DNA from: Sphingobacterium paucimobilis HER1398
GTDB taxonomy: Bacteria; Bacteroidota; Bacteroidia; Sphingobacteriales; Sphingobacteriaceae
Assembly: GCF_000416985.1 (NCBI RefSeq)
Contig: NZ_ATDL01000022.1
Span: 62,001-126,000 of the forward strand
Length of the DNA stretch: 64,000 bases
Direction: 5' to 3'
Shown here piece after piece: positions 27,719 to 37,600 of this stretch (within the stretch, counting starts at the first letter, position 1; every line of letters begins with the position of its first letter). Below the pieces are notes generated by a model, which had not been told where the DNA came from, made no database searches, and saw only the letters and a list, made by a program, of their open reading frames with translations. A program made the position numbers and the translations under genes.

Positions 27719-28807
27719 ATGACACAGAAAATGAATGTATCTGGATTATTGCCCAATCCGCCAACAGGTGGCATATTAGAGAATATACAATCCTACCTGA
27801 AAAACAGCGGTATACCATCCTATCGCTTCCAGCAACTGGTCTATTCCTTACAACAAGGCTGCATAGATTTTAAAGATGCAAAGGAACTTCCCAAACCACT
27901 ACGTGAACAACTGATTTCTGAATTTGGCACAACCCCGATACCACTCCATATTATAGAAAGTCACAGCTCAAAACAGGTTGAAAAAGTGCTCTTCGAAACA
28001 AAGGCGAAAGCAAAAATCGAGACCGTACTATCTCATTATCGAACGGGCTGGACATCCATGTGTATTTCCTCCCAATGTGGATGTGGATTAGGATGCAGTT
28101 TTTGTGCCACTGCTGCAATGGGACTTATGAAGAATCTTACTGCAGATGAGATTTGTGCGCAGGTTTTTCATCCCTATTGGCAAAAAAGGTTGCCCGATAG
28201 TATCGCATTCATGGGAATGGGAGAAGCTCTTGCCAATCCCAATATATTTACTGCTATTGAGGCTTTTACTGCGAAAGGCTATGGGGGGATTTCCCAACGA
28301 AGAATCACGGTATCAACCGTTGGCTTCGCTCCTAACCTAGAGCAACTGGTTCAAAAGTACCCTCATGTAACTATTACATTATCGGTTCATTCTCCATTTT
28401 CAAAACAACGAGCAGAATTAATCCCTCTTGAGAATAAGTTTCCATTGGCTGATAACCTTGCTGTTTTGAACAGTTATGTCAAGGCTTTTAATCGCAAGGT
28501 GTATCTTGCCTATTTGCTGATTAAAGGTATAAATGATACAGACGAACATCTAAATGCACTTGTTGATTTAATAAAGTCTCAATATAGACCGGAACTGTAC
28601 CATGTGAGTGTTATTCGGTATAATAATGCATTGGGTGCTAATCCTGCTTATCAACAGCCATCGGCAGAGGGTATATCAAAATTTGTGGAGCGCTTGCAAT
28701 CCCAAGGCATTCATGCTACTAGGAGAACTCAATTCGGCTCGGGGATAGAGGCTGCTTGCGGCCAACTGCATGCTAAATATGAGCAAAAAAGGAAGGGCAA
28801 CAAATAA
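27719..28807 (+). CDS. Radical SAM 23S rRNA A2503 methyltransferase, Cfr-like (Cfr/RlmN family)
   Basis: 362 residues. The radical-SAM cluster CX3CX2C is Cys122-Cys126-Cys129 in SQCGCGLGCSFCATAAMG; the methyl-transfer pair is Cys115 (MCISSQ) and Cys347 (EAACGQL). RlmN methylates C2 of A2503 in 23S rRNA and of A37 in tRNA; Cfr methylates C8 and gives resistance to phenicols, lincosamides, oxazolidinones, pleuromutilins and streptogramin A. From memory of both families, the diagnostic stretches are Cfr-type: CISSQCGC (RlmN has VSSQVGC), FMGMGEALAN (RlmN has GMGEPL.N), LSVHSPFSKQRAELIP, KVYLAYLLIKGINDTDEH, ELYHVSVIRYN and GIHATRRTQFG. A housekeeping RlmN would be expected elsewhere in the genome. 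C8 activity is inferred, not shown. Confidence 0.85.
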   Translation: MTQKMNVSGLLPNPPTGGILENIQSYLKNSGIPSYRFQQLVYSLQQGCIDFKDAKELPKPLREQLISEFGTTPIPLHIIESHSSKQVEKVLFETKAKAKIETVLSHYRTGWTSMCISSQCGCGLGCSFCATAAMGLMKNLTADEICAQVFHPYWQKRLPDSIAFMGMGEALANPNIFTAIEAFTAKGYGGISQRRITVSTVGFAPNLEQLVQKYPHVTITLSVHSPFSKQRAELIPLENKFPLADNLAVLNSYVKAFNRKVYLAYLLIKGINDTDEHLNALVDLIKSQYRPELYHVSVIRYNNALGANPAYQQPSAEGISKFVERLQSQGIHATRRTQFGSGIEAACGQLHAKYEQKRKGNK

Positions 28808-28867
28808 TGATTGTGAACTCCTGAGCCATAAAAGGACAATATAAGCCTCATCGAGAGATCAATATAG

Positions 28868-28899
28868 AAGTCCGATATGCCGTGATGTATATCGGACTT
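28868..28899. terminator. Hairpin between convergent genes (repeat copy 2)
   Basis: Arms AAGTCCGATA (28868-28877) and TATCGGACTT (28890-28899) with a 12-base loop, identical in arms and loop length to 15971-16002. It lies between the convergent Cfr-like and DUF6892-like genes and could serve as a bidirectional terminator, though the T runs are short. Confidence 0.55.
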
Positions 28900-28923
28900 T
28901 GCCCTTTAAATTAACCTAAGTAC

Positions 28924-29844
28924 CTACAAGAGCGTAGCTTCAATCCCCTTGGCTTTGAGGGCATCCAATACAGATTCTTCGGTCTGGAACAGGGTCATTT
29001 TTTTCAGGTTGGGAAATTGATCGATGTCCGCAAAGGATCCAATGGTAAAAGTATCGTCTTCCCCATCCCAAAAAGGACATATAGTCCTGTAGATCTCGTT
29101 CCCTCCATCCTGGTAGATTTCGGTAACGGAATCGGCCCATTTCTTATCAATCTTTAATGCTTTAAAATAGGCAACGAGTTCGGGGATGGGATCATAACCT
29201 TCTGCGTCTACATCAATACTTCGCCCCTTGTATAGATTAGCAAATTCATACACTTCTACCATGGGCTTCAACACTTCTTGGACATACATCAACTCATCGA
29301 TAACAGCTAATTTGAAATTGAAATCGGAAAAGGTTATGCTGTCTTTCACATTGTTTTTGACAGCGTATATATTCTTCTTTTTTGCAGACGCCACGTAGCT
29401 ATAATTCTTTCCGAGTTGATAACTGTAAACAGGGCTGTTACCTTCTAATCCATAACATAAGGCATATAAGGCCCAGGGGCCTATTTTTCCATCAAAATCT
29501 TTTTTCCCTCGGACGGATACGCCATTAAGGTAGATGTCTCCTTCATAAAGTCCGATGGAACGGTATTTAACTTCTTCTTGTGGATGCTGTAAAAAGCTAA
29601 GACTTATAACATTATCCATAACCCCATATTCTGTATAAATACCTAGATCATCCCAAGCGACGTGCCACATATTGTCGTCCCAATACTCGCGAGATGGTTC
29701 GCCCAAAATAGAATTTAAATAGGTGATGGAAGTCGGAAAGGTAAGGGAATGTGCGTCCAACCATATCCCCTGCTCATTCAATTCAATTTTCATTCGTTCT
29801 TTGGTTTCCTTTTTACGGCCAAAAAGCTTGTCTAATAATCCCAT
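28924..29844 (-). CDS. DUF6892-like protein, possible immunity protein
   Basis: About 306 residues from the ATG at 29844 (MGLLDKLFGRKKETKE). The frame is open to 29874, but the inner start matches the N-terminal style of related small proteins. The first half (residues about 20-130) resembles a domain often placed before DUF6892 (EQGIWLDAHSLTFPTSITYL, ILGEPSREY, WHVAWDDLGIYTEYG). The second half fits DUF6892: ITFSDFNFKLAVIDELMYV, EVLKPMVEVYEFANLYKGR and a C-terminal TIGSFADIDQFPNLKKMTLF. Such proteins are often found around polymorphic-toxin or secretion loci and are suspected immunity proteins. No toxin is adjacent. No signal peptide. Confidence 0.6.
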   Translation of the reverse strand: MGLLDKLFGRKKETKERMKIELNEQGIWLDAHSLTFPTSITYLNSILGEPSREYWDDNMWHVAWDDLGIYTEYGVMDNVISLSFLQHPQEEVKYRSIGLYEGDIYLNGVSVRGKKDFDGKIGPWALYALCYGLEGNSPVYSYQLGKNYSYVASAKKKNIYAVKNNVKDSITFSDFNFKLAVIDELMYVQEVLKPMVEVYEFANLYKGRSIDVDAEGYDPIPELVAYFKALKIDKKWADSVTEIYQDGGNEIYRTICPFWDGEDDTFTIGSFADIDQFPNLKKMTLFQTEESVLDALKAKGIEATLL

Positions 29845-30125
29845 TAGTGCTGTTATTTTTTTTATATGCTTCAAGTGACAATATAAATCCTAGTCCCCAA
29901 AGTTGATGCCAGCTTGTCCTCTTTTGCTAAGATACCGATTTGTTTTACGCTACACTCTGATTGACTGCTGTAAACTTCTGCAGGGCGACCTGGATCAAGC
30001 TTATGTTGCTCAACATTCTTATTTAATTAACTCAAAAGTAACAATCACAACTTGCTTTGTCACAAAACATTGAATATCTTAGGTGTGATAAAGAACCCTA
30101 TTAAAAATCTTAAATAAACAAAGTT

Positions 30126-30599
30126 ATGAGGCATTCCTTTTCACTGCACCACTTTCCAGACGCTGTAATGGAGATCGACACCTCAGTATGGACAGGTCGA
30201 ACAAGCCTATTTAAAGATGGCGTAAAACTGGAACGTTCTTCGGAAAAAGGAAAGCCTTTCCTGGCGGAATCAGACGCTGGAGAGCTGATTAAAATATACC
30301 CTAAAGCGACCCTTACGGAACTCACACCTGCATTGGAGATTGATGGTATCAAGTACTGTACACAGACCAAGCTTCCTTGGCATCAGAGTGTGGTGGCTCT
30401 CCTGCCCATGCTATTGATTTTTGTCGGTGGCGGCTTGGGTGGTGGCATAGGCGCAGTAGCTACCATGCTGAACGTTAAAACTTTCAGAGGAAGCGAATCT
30501 CCCATAACCAAGTACTTCAAGGTAATAGGGATATCTGCACTCTCCTATGTATTGTATTCGCTTGTCGCGTATCTGCTGATAAAGATGATCGAAAGATAA
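30126..30599 (+). CDS. Small membrane protein of unknown function
   Basis: 157 residues. A soluble N-terminal half (FSLHHFPDAVMEIDTSVWTG and a GKPFLAESDAGELIKIY segment) precedes two transmembrane helices: about 88-110, ending in a Gly-rich turn (VVALLPMLLIFVGGGLGGGI), and about 131-152 (VIGISALSYVLYSLVAYLLI). No signal peptide and no known motif. It is isolated between a divergent DUF6892-like gene and the convergent TlpA gene. Confidence 0.6.
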   Translation: MRHSFSLHHFPDAVMEIDTSVWTGRTSLFKDGVKLERSSEKGKPFLAESDAGELIKIYPKATLTELTPALEIDGIKYCTQTKLPWHQSVVALLPMLLIFVGGGLGGGIGAVATMLNVKTFRGSESPITKYFKVIGISALSYVLYSLVAYLLIKMIER

Positions 30600-30696
30600 A
30601 CCTGATGTACACTACCCTGCTTCGATAGTGACGAGATGATGGAAGACATAAAATGTAACACGTAATATTTATTATGTTAAATAACAAGAGCATTAC

Positions 30697-30723
30697 AAAG
30701 GGGAATACATTGTACTCCCCTTT
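30697..30723 (-). terminator. Terminator of the second SusCD locus
   Basis: AAAGGGGA and TCCCCTTT arms enclose a short loop just beyond the TlpA stop at 30731, on the minus strand. A T-rich stretch is weak on either side, so strength is uncertain. Confidence 0.6.
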
Positions 30724-30730
30724 AAAATAG

Positions 30731-31876
30731 TTACAATACTTCGCTTAGTTTTTTCGCTAGAGCATCGCTATGCAGGTTCTTCGCTATAATTTTACCATTC
30801 GGATCTATGAGAAAATTCTGTGGAATGGCTTTAATACCGTACATAGCCGTAACTTCGGAATTCCATCCTTTCAGCTCACTGACATGATGCCAAGGCAGTC
30901 CATCCTTTTCGATGGCATTCAACCAATCTTGTTTTTTACCTTCTTTGTCCAAGGAAACACCCAAAATAGTGAAGTTCTTATCCTTAAAAGCATGATAAGC
31001 TTTTACCAGATTCGGATTGTCTGCGCGGCATGGTCCACACCAGGATGCCCAAAAGTCGACCAACACATATTGTCCCTTGAAATCAGCTAAATTGATCATG
31101 CGTCCTTCGGTGTCGGGCTGGCTGAACAAAGGCGCTTGTTTGCCTATTCCTACGATCTTGGTTACTGCAATATCTGATGCCAGCTGCTTTCCATGCTGCT
31201 GTGCTTGTAACTGTGGAGACAACGATAACAGCAATGGCTCGATGTAATCGGTATCAATATCGTATCCTGCTAATTCTTTTAATGCCAAAAGACTGAAAAA
31301 AGAACTTGGGTTAGCTTTTATATAGTGTTCCTTTGCTTTATTGCGTTCTTGTTCTAGTTTTTCAATACGACCGATAACTTGCTTCATTCCAACAGTATCA
31401 GTCCCTTGCTCCTGATAGAGCTTTGAACGCTCGCCCATAAGTTCGTCCAGTTGCTTATCCAGTGTACGCATATGTTGCGCATAGCCTGCATAATCCCGTT
31501 GTATAGCCGTTCCTACAATTTTAGCATCTGCAATTTTCTCCTTAAAATCTACTTTAGTTACCCCTTTGTCGACATACAAATTGACTTTGTCCCAAGTACC
31601 GACACGGCCCCTACTGAAAAAAGAGGCGCCCGATGGCGAATAGTATAGGTTAACTAATGTTGCTTCATTAGCTTTTCCTTTATAGGTCTGTGCCTTCCCA
31701 TCAAATACCACCGAATCCAGTACCAAGTCCCGACCTATAAAATAACGAACAAAGACTTTTGCCGTCTTAGGCACATCTTTCCCCGGTTTAATCTGAATAC
31801 TAAAATCATGATCCTGTGCAGACACACTATGAAATGCCAAAGCACTAACGAGTAAGCTCCAAAATATTTTCTTCAT
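30731..31876 (-). CDS. TlpA-type disulfide reductase with DUF4369-like N-terminal domain
   Basis: 381 residues with a Sec signal (ALAFHSVSAQ). Residues about 22-110 resemble DUF4369 (FSIQIKPGKDVPKTAKVFV). A helical linker with a coiled coil follows (about 125-190), then a thioredoxin/AhpC-TSA domain (about 243-381) with the redox motif WCGPC (Cys280, Cys283), cis-Pro segment IKAIPQNFLIDPNGKI and FWASW. It should act in the periplasm as a thiol-disulfide oxidoreductase. It is the last gene of the ECF/FecR/SusC/SusD/thioredoxin series; its start is 22 bp downstream of the thioredoxin gene stop. Confidence 0.9.
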   Translation of the reverse strand: MKKIFWSLLVSALAFHSVSAQDHDFSIQIKPGKDVPKTAKVFVRYFIGRDLVLDSVVFDGKAQTYKGKANEATLVNLYYSPSGASFFSRGRVGTWDKVNLYVDKGVTKVDFKEKIADAKIVGTAIQRDYAGYAQHMRTLDKQLDELMGERSKLYQEQGTDTVGMKQVIGRIEKLEQERNKAKEHYIKANPSSFFSLLALKELAGYDIDTDYIEPLLLSLSPQLQAQQHGKQLASDIAVTKIVGIGKQAPLFSQPDTEGRMINLADFKGQYVLVDFWASWCGPCRADNPNLVKAYHAFKDKNFTILGVSLDKEGKKQDWLNAIEKDGLPWHHVSELKGWNSEVTAMYGIKAIPQNFLIDPNGKIIAKNLHSDALAKKLSEVL

Positions 31877-31898
31877 CGTATCTATTGATTTATAGGAA

Positions 31899-33095
31899 CT
31901 AAATAGCCTGTGCTCTAGCTAATAACGCATCGGCTATCTTTACAATTTTAGAGGTCTCCAGCTCTGCCAAAGCACGTGCGGCTTCAGCAGCTTTCACCGC
32001 TTCCTTTTTCTTTTTTAAGGTGATACAGATCTCTGCAAAAGTACCTTGATTGGAATAGGAGTTCTCATTTAGGGCAACGGCTTGCTTTGCCAATACATAA
32101 GACTGCTTCAGTATTTTTGCAGAAGGCTCTTTACCTGTTCCATACTTGCCCGAATAGCGTCGAGCGATAAAGCTTAACCGCTCATCCTCCTGTTTAAACA
32201 AACCTTTGCGCAACTGATTGGTATAATCGATAAATTCCTTATCGGTGCCATGAGCTCCTATCCATTCGACCTTAAACATTGCCGCATCAACCTGACTCGC
32301 CTCGTCCGTTTTACTTGAAAAATAAGCTAACCCTTCTTTAAATTGTGCCTCATCTTTAGTGCGGATATAATCATACATCGCATATTTCATCAGATGAGCT
32401 TCTTTCTTTTCAAAAGCCTCTGCGGAAAGTATTCCTTTGAAATATGGGCGATTGTCCATAAAGAATTTACCATACTTATCTTTTGGACTTTGTCCAAATA
32501 GCTCAATAATATTCCAGCCTGCTTCAGACTTTAAGAAGGAAGGATCCGCAATTTCATCCAAAGCGTTTTTAGCTTCCGCTGTCGAAGCGGGATCCACCTT
32601 GGTCATCGTTGTAATATAAGCGGCTAAAAAGCTGGGGCTTCGCTCGCCTGCCTCGTAACGAGCACGAATAGTTGGGATCTGAAAGTTAGGATCTAATGCA
32701 CGCTTGCCCTCGGCGATAAATTCCGGTGTTTCCATCCTAGACTGCGAGCGATACATTAACTCACCTTCTGCATCCAAAAATAGATAAGTCGGAAAACTAC
32801 GGATATTGTACTGCTTGGCCACATCGATTCCCTCTCCTACTTCACAGTCAAACTTGATATTGATATAATTGGCATTGTAAAACTTGGCTGCAACGGCCTG
32901 ATTGAAGACATTCCCTTCCATCCATTTGCAGGGCGCACACCAAGAGGTATAACCATCGATAAATATCAACTTGCCACTTGCCTTCGCTTGTGCCTTGGCT
33001 TCAGAAAGGCTTATTTTTTGAAAATTGATAGCTTCTTGGGCTTGTACAATCGTACAAGCCACAAGGAAAACTAAACTAAATATAATACGGTTCAT
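31899..33095 (-). CDS. Exported thioredoxin-fold protein
   Basis: 398 residues with a signal peptide (LVACTIVQAQ). The thioredoxin-like domain occupies about 25-135 and has a WCAPC motif (Cys53, Cys56) within FIDGYTSWCAPCKWME, then FPTYLFLDAEGELMYR (cis-Pro region). The remaining 260 residues are helical, with TPR-like composition near the end. The DUF255/thioredoxin_7 style points to periplasmic thiol chemistry. It lies between SusD and TlpA genes in the same operon, so the two thiol proteins probably work together on the imported ligand or on cell-envelope proteins. Confidence 0.88.
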   Translation of the reverse strand: MNRIIFSLVFLVACTIVQAQEAINFQKISLSEAKAQAKASGKLIFIDGYTSWCAPCKWMEGNVFNQAVAAKFYNANYINIKFDCEVGEGIDVAKQYNIRSFPTYLFLDAEGELMYRSQSRMETPEFIAEGKRALDPNFQIPTIRARYEAGERSPSFLAAYITTMTKVDPASTAEAKNALDEIADPSFLKSEAGWNIIELFGQSPKDKYGKFFMDNRPYFKGILSAEAFEKKEAHLMKYAMYDYIRTKDEAQFKEGLAYFSSKTDEASQVDAAMFKVEWIGAHGTDKEFIDYTNQLRKGLFKQEDERLSFIARRYSGKYGTGKEPSAKILKQSYVLAKQAVALNENSYSNQGTFAEICITLKKKKEAVKAAEAARALAELETSKIVKIADALLARAQAI

Positions 33096-33146
33096 AGGTA
33101 TTAATCTGTTTTTATAAGGTCCTATTAATTTGCTTTTAAAATTTTT

Positions 33147-33190
33147 AAAGGCGTATTACCTTTGCTCGATCTGCTTGGTAATACGCCTTT
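33147..33190 (-). terminator. Strong hairpin terminator after the SusD gene
   Basis: 14-bp perfect arms, AAAGGCGTATTACC (33147-33160) and GGTAATACGCCTTT (33177-33190), lie 5 bp beyond the SusD stop; read on the minus strand, the stem is followed by an A/T-rich U tract (33146-33130). It would lower expression of the two thioredoxin genes relative to SusC/SusD. Confidence 0.85.
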
Positions 33191-33194
33191 GGAT

Positions 33195-34643
33195 TTATCT
33201 TTTGTATTGTGGCATGGTAGGGTTAATATCCAATGCCTTGGGGGCAACAGGAAAGATCATTCGTGCATCCCCCGATGACATACGGAATTCCTCTCCTTCT
33301 ACGTAATGTACGATATCCTTGGTTAGGTCGCCCGTCAGGTGTAAACGCTTTAAATCTATCAATCGCGTACTCGCTGTTAATGGCATTTCCCTATTGCGTT
33401 CGTCCAAAACCAGCTGCAAAGTCTGATCTTTGTTCAAACCCGTAATAGGCTTATTGTTTTCAATACGTTTATCTCTTAACGTGTTAATCAAACGCAATGC
33501 TTCGGCTGTAGAGCCAATACGGGCTTCGGCTTCCGCCGCAATCAGGTACAGCTCAGGCGTTCCGAAACCAGTGTTAAAGTCTATCCATGGCGCCCATAAC
33601 ACCCGGCCAGGAAAGCGGATTACATTTGCGCCGAAGGAAGCACTGTCACGACAGAAAAATAATTCGTACCGCATGTCCTTAGCATGTGCATCCAAGTTAC
33701 GCTTGTAAGTTTCCATCAAATCATTTGAAGCATAGACCTCTGTATTTAATGATCCGTTTGATGCTGTCCCCATTCGTCCCCAAAGAACCTCATTGTTATC
33801 TCTGATTTCTGGAAATTCTTCGTCTACATCTGTTTTTAGATGTACCCTTCCCCAAGTAGACTTTTCTTTGGTCGTATACAGATTATAATCTTCCAAATAA
33901 TCGTTCAGCTTCAGTGCTTCGGTGGCATTTTCCAAGGCCGCTTTAAAGTCCCCCTGATATAGAGCCATTCTACTTAGAAACCCATATCCAACAGACTTTA
34001 GGGCTTGGTACTTGTTATTTGAATGGGTTGCAAGATGAGGTAAAGCGTCTTCTAAATCCTGTCGTACCAATTCGTAAATCTTTGCTACTGATACACGCTC
34101 ATAGGTCTTTGTAATATCCTCAGTAAGTACCAAAGGCACACCTAAATCCGTATCTGCTGTAGCTGCATCATAATGCTTACTATAGATATTGACTAAAGAT
34201 AAATACTCAAAAGCCCTACCTACTTTCGCTTCTGCCCACACTCGTTTCTTTTCAGACTCCTTACCATCCTTGGCAGCGAGTACGTTATTAATAATTACAT
34301 TGAACGTAAAAATATGAGAATATGCAGTTTCCCAATAAATCTCATATTGTCCATCTTCGAATATCGGACCATGTTCAAAAGTGTACAAACGCTTTTGGAA
34401 TGTCGAATAGTAGTCAAAACTTGCTGATCTATTCACGTCAACCCTAGTGCCTGACAGAATGTTGTCCGTTATGTAGTTAGAAAACACTGGCGAGGCACGT
34501 ATCAGACCTTGATCATTCAAAAGTAACTGATAGTCATTGAGCAACTCAGGTATCGTAAACCCTTTAGGCTTCACGTCCAGGTAAGAATTACAACTTGAAA
34601 GGAATATAGAAGCTACTAAAGCTATAGAAAATATTTTCTTCAT
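33195..34643 (-). CDS. SusD/RagB family lipoprotein
   Basis: 482 residues; lipoprotein signal ending FLSSC (Cys18), followed by NSYLDVKPKG, the standard SusD opening. Conserved blocks include KVGRAFEYLSLVNIYSKHYD, LGVPLVLTEDI, VGYGFLSRMALYQGDFKAAL and the C-terminal TGLNKDQTLQLVLDERNREM with RLIDLKRLHLTGD. It starts 22 bp after the SusC stop. It should bind the ligand for the SusC at 34665. No glycosidase or lyase is present in the operon. Confidence 0.93.
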   Translation of the reverse strand: MKKIFSIALVASIFLSSCNSYLDVKPKGFTIPELLNDYQLLLNDQGLIRASPVFSNYITDNILSGTRVDVNRSASFDYYSTFQKRLYTFEHGPIFEDGQYEIYWETAYSHIFTFNVIINNVLAAKDGKESEKKRVWAEAKVGRAFEYLSLVNIYSKHYDAATADTDLGVPLVLTEDITKTYERVSVAKIYELVRQDLEDALPHLATHSNNKYQALKSVGYGFLSRMALYQGDFKAALENATEALKLNDYLEDYNLYTTKEKSTWGRVHLKTDVDEEFPEIRDNNEVLWGRMGTASNGSLNTEVYASNDLMETYKRNLDAHAKDMRYELFFCRDSASFGANVIRFPGRVLWAPWIDFNTGFGTPELYLIAAEAEARIGSTAEALRLINTLRDKRIENNKPITGLNKDQTLQLVLDERNREMPLTASTRLIDLKRLHLTGDLTKDIVHYVEGEEFRMSSGDARMIFPVAPKALDINPTMPQYKR

Positions 34644-34664
34644 GTTTTTTGATAATTAAATGAA

Positions 34665-37600
34665 TTATAAACCAACCGATACACCGAAACTGTAAGTTAC
34701 TGGAGCCAAAACACCTCTCGTTGGTGAATCCGGTGGACGATATCCCTCAGGAAGCTTTAAATTGTTGGGGGTTCTACCGTAACCGAACCATACTTCTGGA
34801 TCGATATTGTGCTTGTTAGCTGCCCAACGCCACGCATTCATCACCTGACCGGTAATACGAACATAACGCAATGGTGTTTTTTCTACTAACTTGGCTGGTA
34901 AATTATAGCTTAACGAGATATCGCGCAACTTGATATAATCCGCACTTTCCACAAATCGATCACCTGCAGAGTAAATATCCGTTACCGTGTTAGAAGCACC
35001 AGCCATATAACGCGGAGCGATATCGGCATCCACTTCGTCACCAGGGTTTCTCCAGTAGTTTAACCAAAGTCTATCAAAGTTGGCGGTATAATTCAACATC
35101 GGATATTTAGTCAAAGGCTCTGGTCGTACGGAGCGCATCACATGACCACCATTGAAAATAAACATAAAGTTTAAGGAGAAATCTTTATAGTCAAAACCAT
35201 TTCGGAAAGCTACACTATAGGGAGGAATAGTCGTACCATTATAGATCAAATCATCTACACTCAACTGCTGTGTTGTCTTGACCAGTGTGCCATCCGCCTT
35301 ACGGGCTTGTGGCGCTCCAGTAGCGTCAAGCCCCGCATAGTCAATACTATACAAGCTACCTATTGGCTTACCTACACGCTCCTGTACGGTATTATAGTAG
35401 CTGTAAGGCGTGCTCTGCTGGGTATAAAGATTTGTTATTTCATTTTTATTATAGCTAAAATTCAATGTAGAATTCCATCTAAAATTATCGTACTGTATCA
35501 CTTTAGCATTCAAAGCTACCTCGATCCCGCGATTACGCATATTACCGTAATTCATGTTGACGACAGACCAACCTAAAGTAGGATCCACTGCTGTAGGTCC
35601 TAACAAATCAGCTGTACTTTTGTTATAAATATCTACTGAGGCTGTCAATCGATTAAATACGGAAACATCTATACCAAAATTGAAAATATCGGTGCGTTCC
35701 CAACGTAAAGAAGGATTGGGTGGAGATGTAATACCAGCCTGCATTTCTCCTGTAAAGTAATTTAATCGTGAATTGACCTGAGATATGAGGTATGGGCCAT
35801 TACCTTTAGGTACATTACCATTTACACCATAAGTCATACGTACTGCCAAGCGATCCAGCCAATCTTGCTCGAACGTAGGTAATTTATATAAAGCCCCAAC
35901 TGACCATAAAGGTTTATACTGATTCTTGACATCCGTACCAAAGAGGTTGGATTGATCCATACGAATACTAGCTGACAAGGTTAAATTACGATTGTAGGTA
36001 TAAGACCCGTTAGCATAGAACGAAATAAAACGATCCAGTAGATCCTCAAAACCTTTTTCCTTTTTCTCTAGTGTATAATTTCCAAACAAAGACTCTGTGT
36101 TTTTTAAATTAACCCCAAATAAGTCTTCATTAATACCTTTATACACTAAAGAACTCGGGTCATAGCCGTATTTGTATAGATCAGTAAAGCGACTATTGAT
36201 CTGACGTCGCTCTGCTCCAGCTATCACATTGATGTCATGCTTATCTCCAAAGGTATTTTCGTAATTCAACTGTCCACGTAAGGTATACGAGTTGATATCA
36301 TTGCGACGCTCTGACAACTGCGCACCCTGTGGTACGTTACGCTTGATGATTCCATCTTTATCAATCTGCGTAGCGTCATTAATTTGACGGCTTACCGTAT
36401 TGTTGTCTTTCGCGTAGGTGGTAGCCTTGTATCCTTCGGTACGCTCGGTCTGGTACATCAGATCAAAAGTTAAGCCTTTCATTAGCTTAAAATTAGCTCC
36501 TACATTAATATTGAGGTATTTGTTAAAGAAGTTGACATGGGTTTTATTAACATGTTCAATAGGCATATAACTCTCGTCTTCTAGCCCAAGACCATTTAGT
36601 CGGTCTATTTCAAACTGTGACTTATCACTGTACCATTGTGCTGGTGAGCCATCCGCATTGCGAAGCATAAAGTAAGAAGCTCTACCTCCTACATAGTTGT
36701 CATAATAATTAAAACCTATATCACCATCTTGTTTCTGATTCTTACCCAATACATTCAGGTTCACATTCATCCAATCGGTAAGTTTTACACTATTTTTGAC
36801 ATTAAAACCGATCCCCTTATTCACTGGACGTCCTTTGTTATATTCTCCTGGCTGTGTATAATTCAAGGAATAACTGTATTTGTAACGATCGGTACCTCCC
36901 GAGAGCGATAGATTGTGCTGTTGGTCCATTATGGTACTGTTCAAAAACTCATCCATATTATCCCAGCGGCTTCTATTACGATATACATCTAGCTTGCTCT
37001 CCAATTCCGCATCAGATAACATACCTGCTTTATGCTCATGCAATATCAGGTATACATCGTTCATATATCGCTCTTTTTGTATCGACGAATAATCCGTAGA
37101 ATTGTATCCAAACATTTGCCTTTGGAAATCTACAAGCTCTGCGGAACTCATTTGGTTTTGGTACTTTTTACTAGGCAATCCTTTAAAAGATAGCGTGTTA
37201 GAGTAATCGATCCTAGCAGGTCCTTCTTTTCCCATTTTTGTCGTAATGACAATAACCCCATTGGAAGAACGTACCCCATAGATAGAAGCTGCTGAAGCAT
37301 CCTTCAATACGGTCATCGTCTCGATATCATTGGGATTGAGTGCTGTCAAATCGCCTTGATAAGGCATGCCGTCAACAACAATCAAGGGAGCTGCTTCCGC
37401 ATTAAGTGTCGCTCTACCACGAACTTCAATCCCTACTGAATTATTTTTATTCTGAGGGTTAAGTAATGAAGTATTCAAATTGAGACTCATACCTGGCAAC
37501 AAACCTTCCGCTCTTTCCAAAAAGCTAGTCTGTAGCCTACCTTCCATATCTTTGGATGTAATCTGAGCAAAGGAACCTGCGGCACGTTCTTTACTGATTT

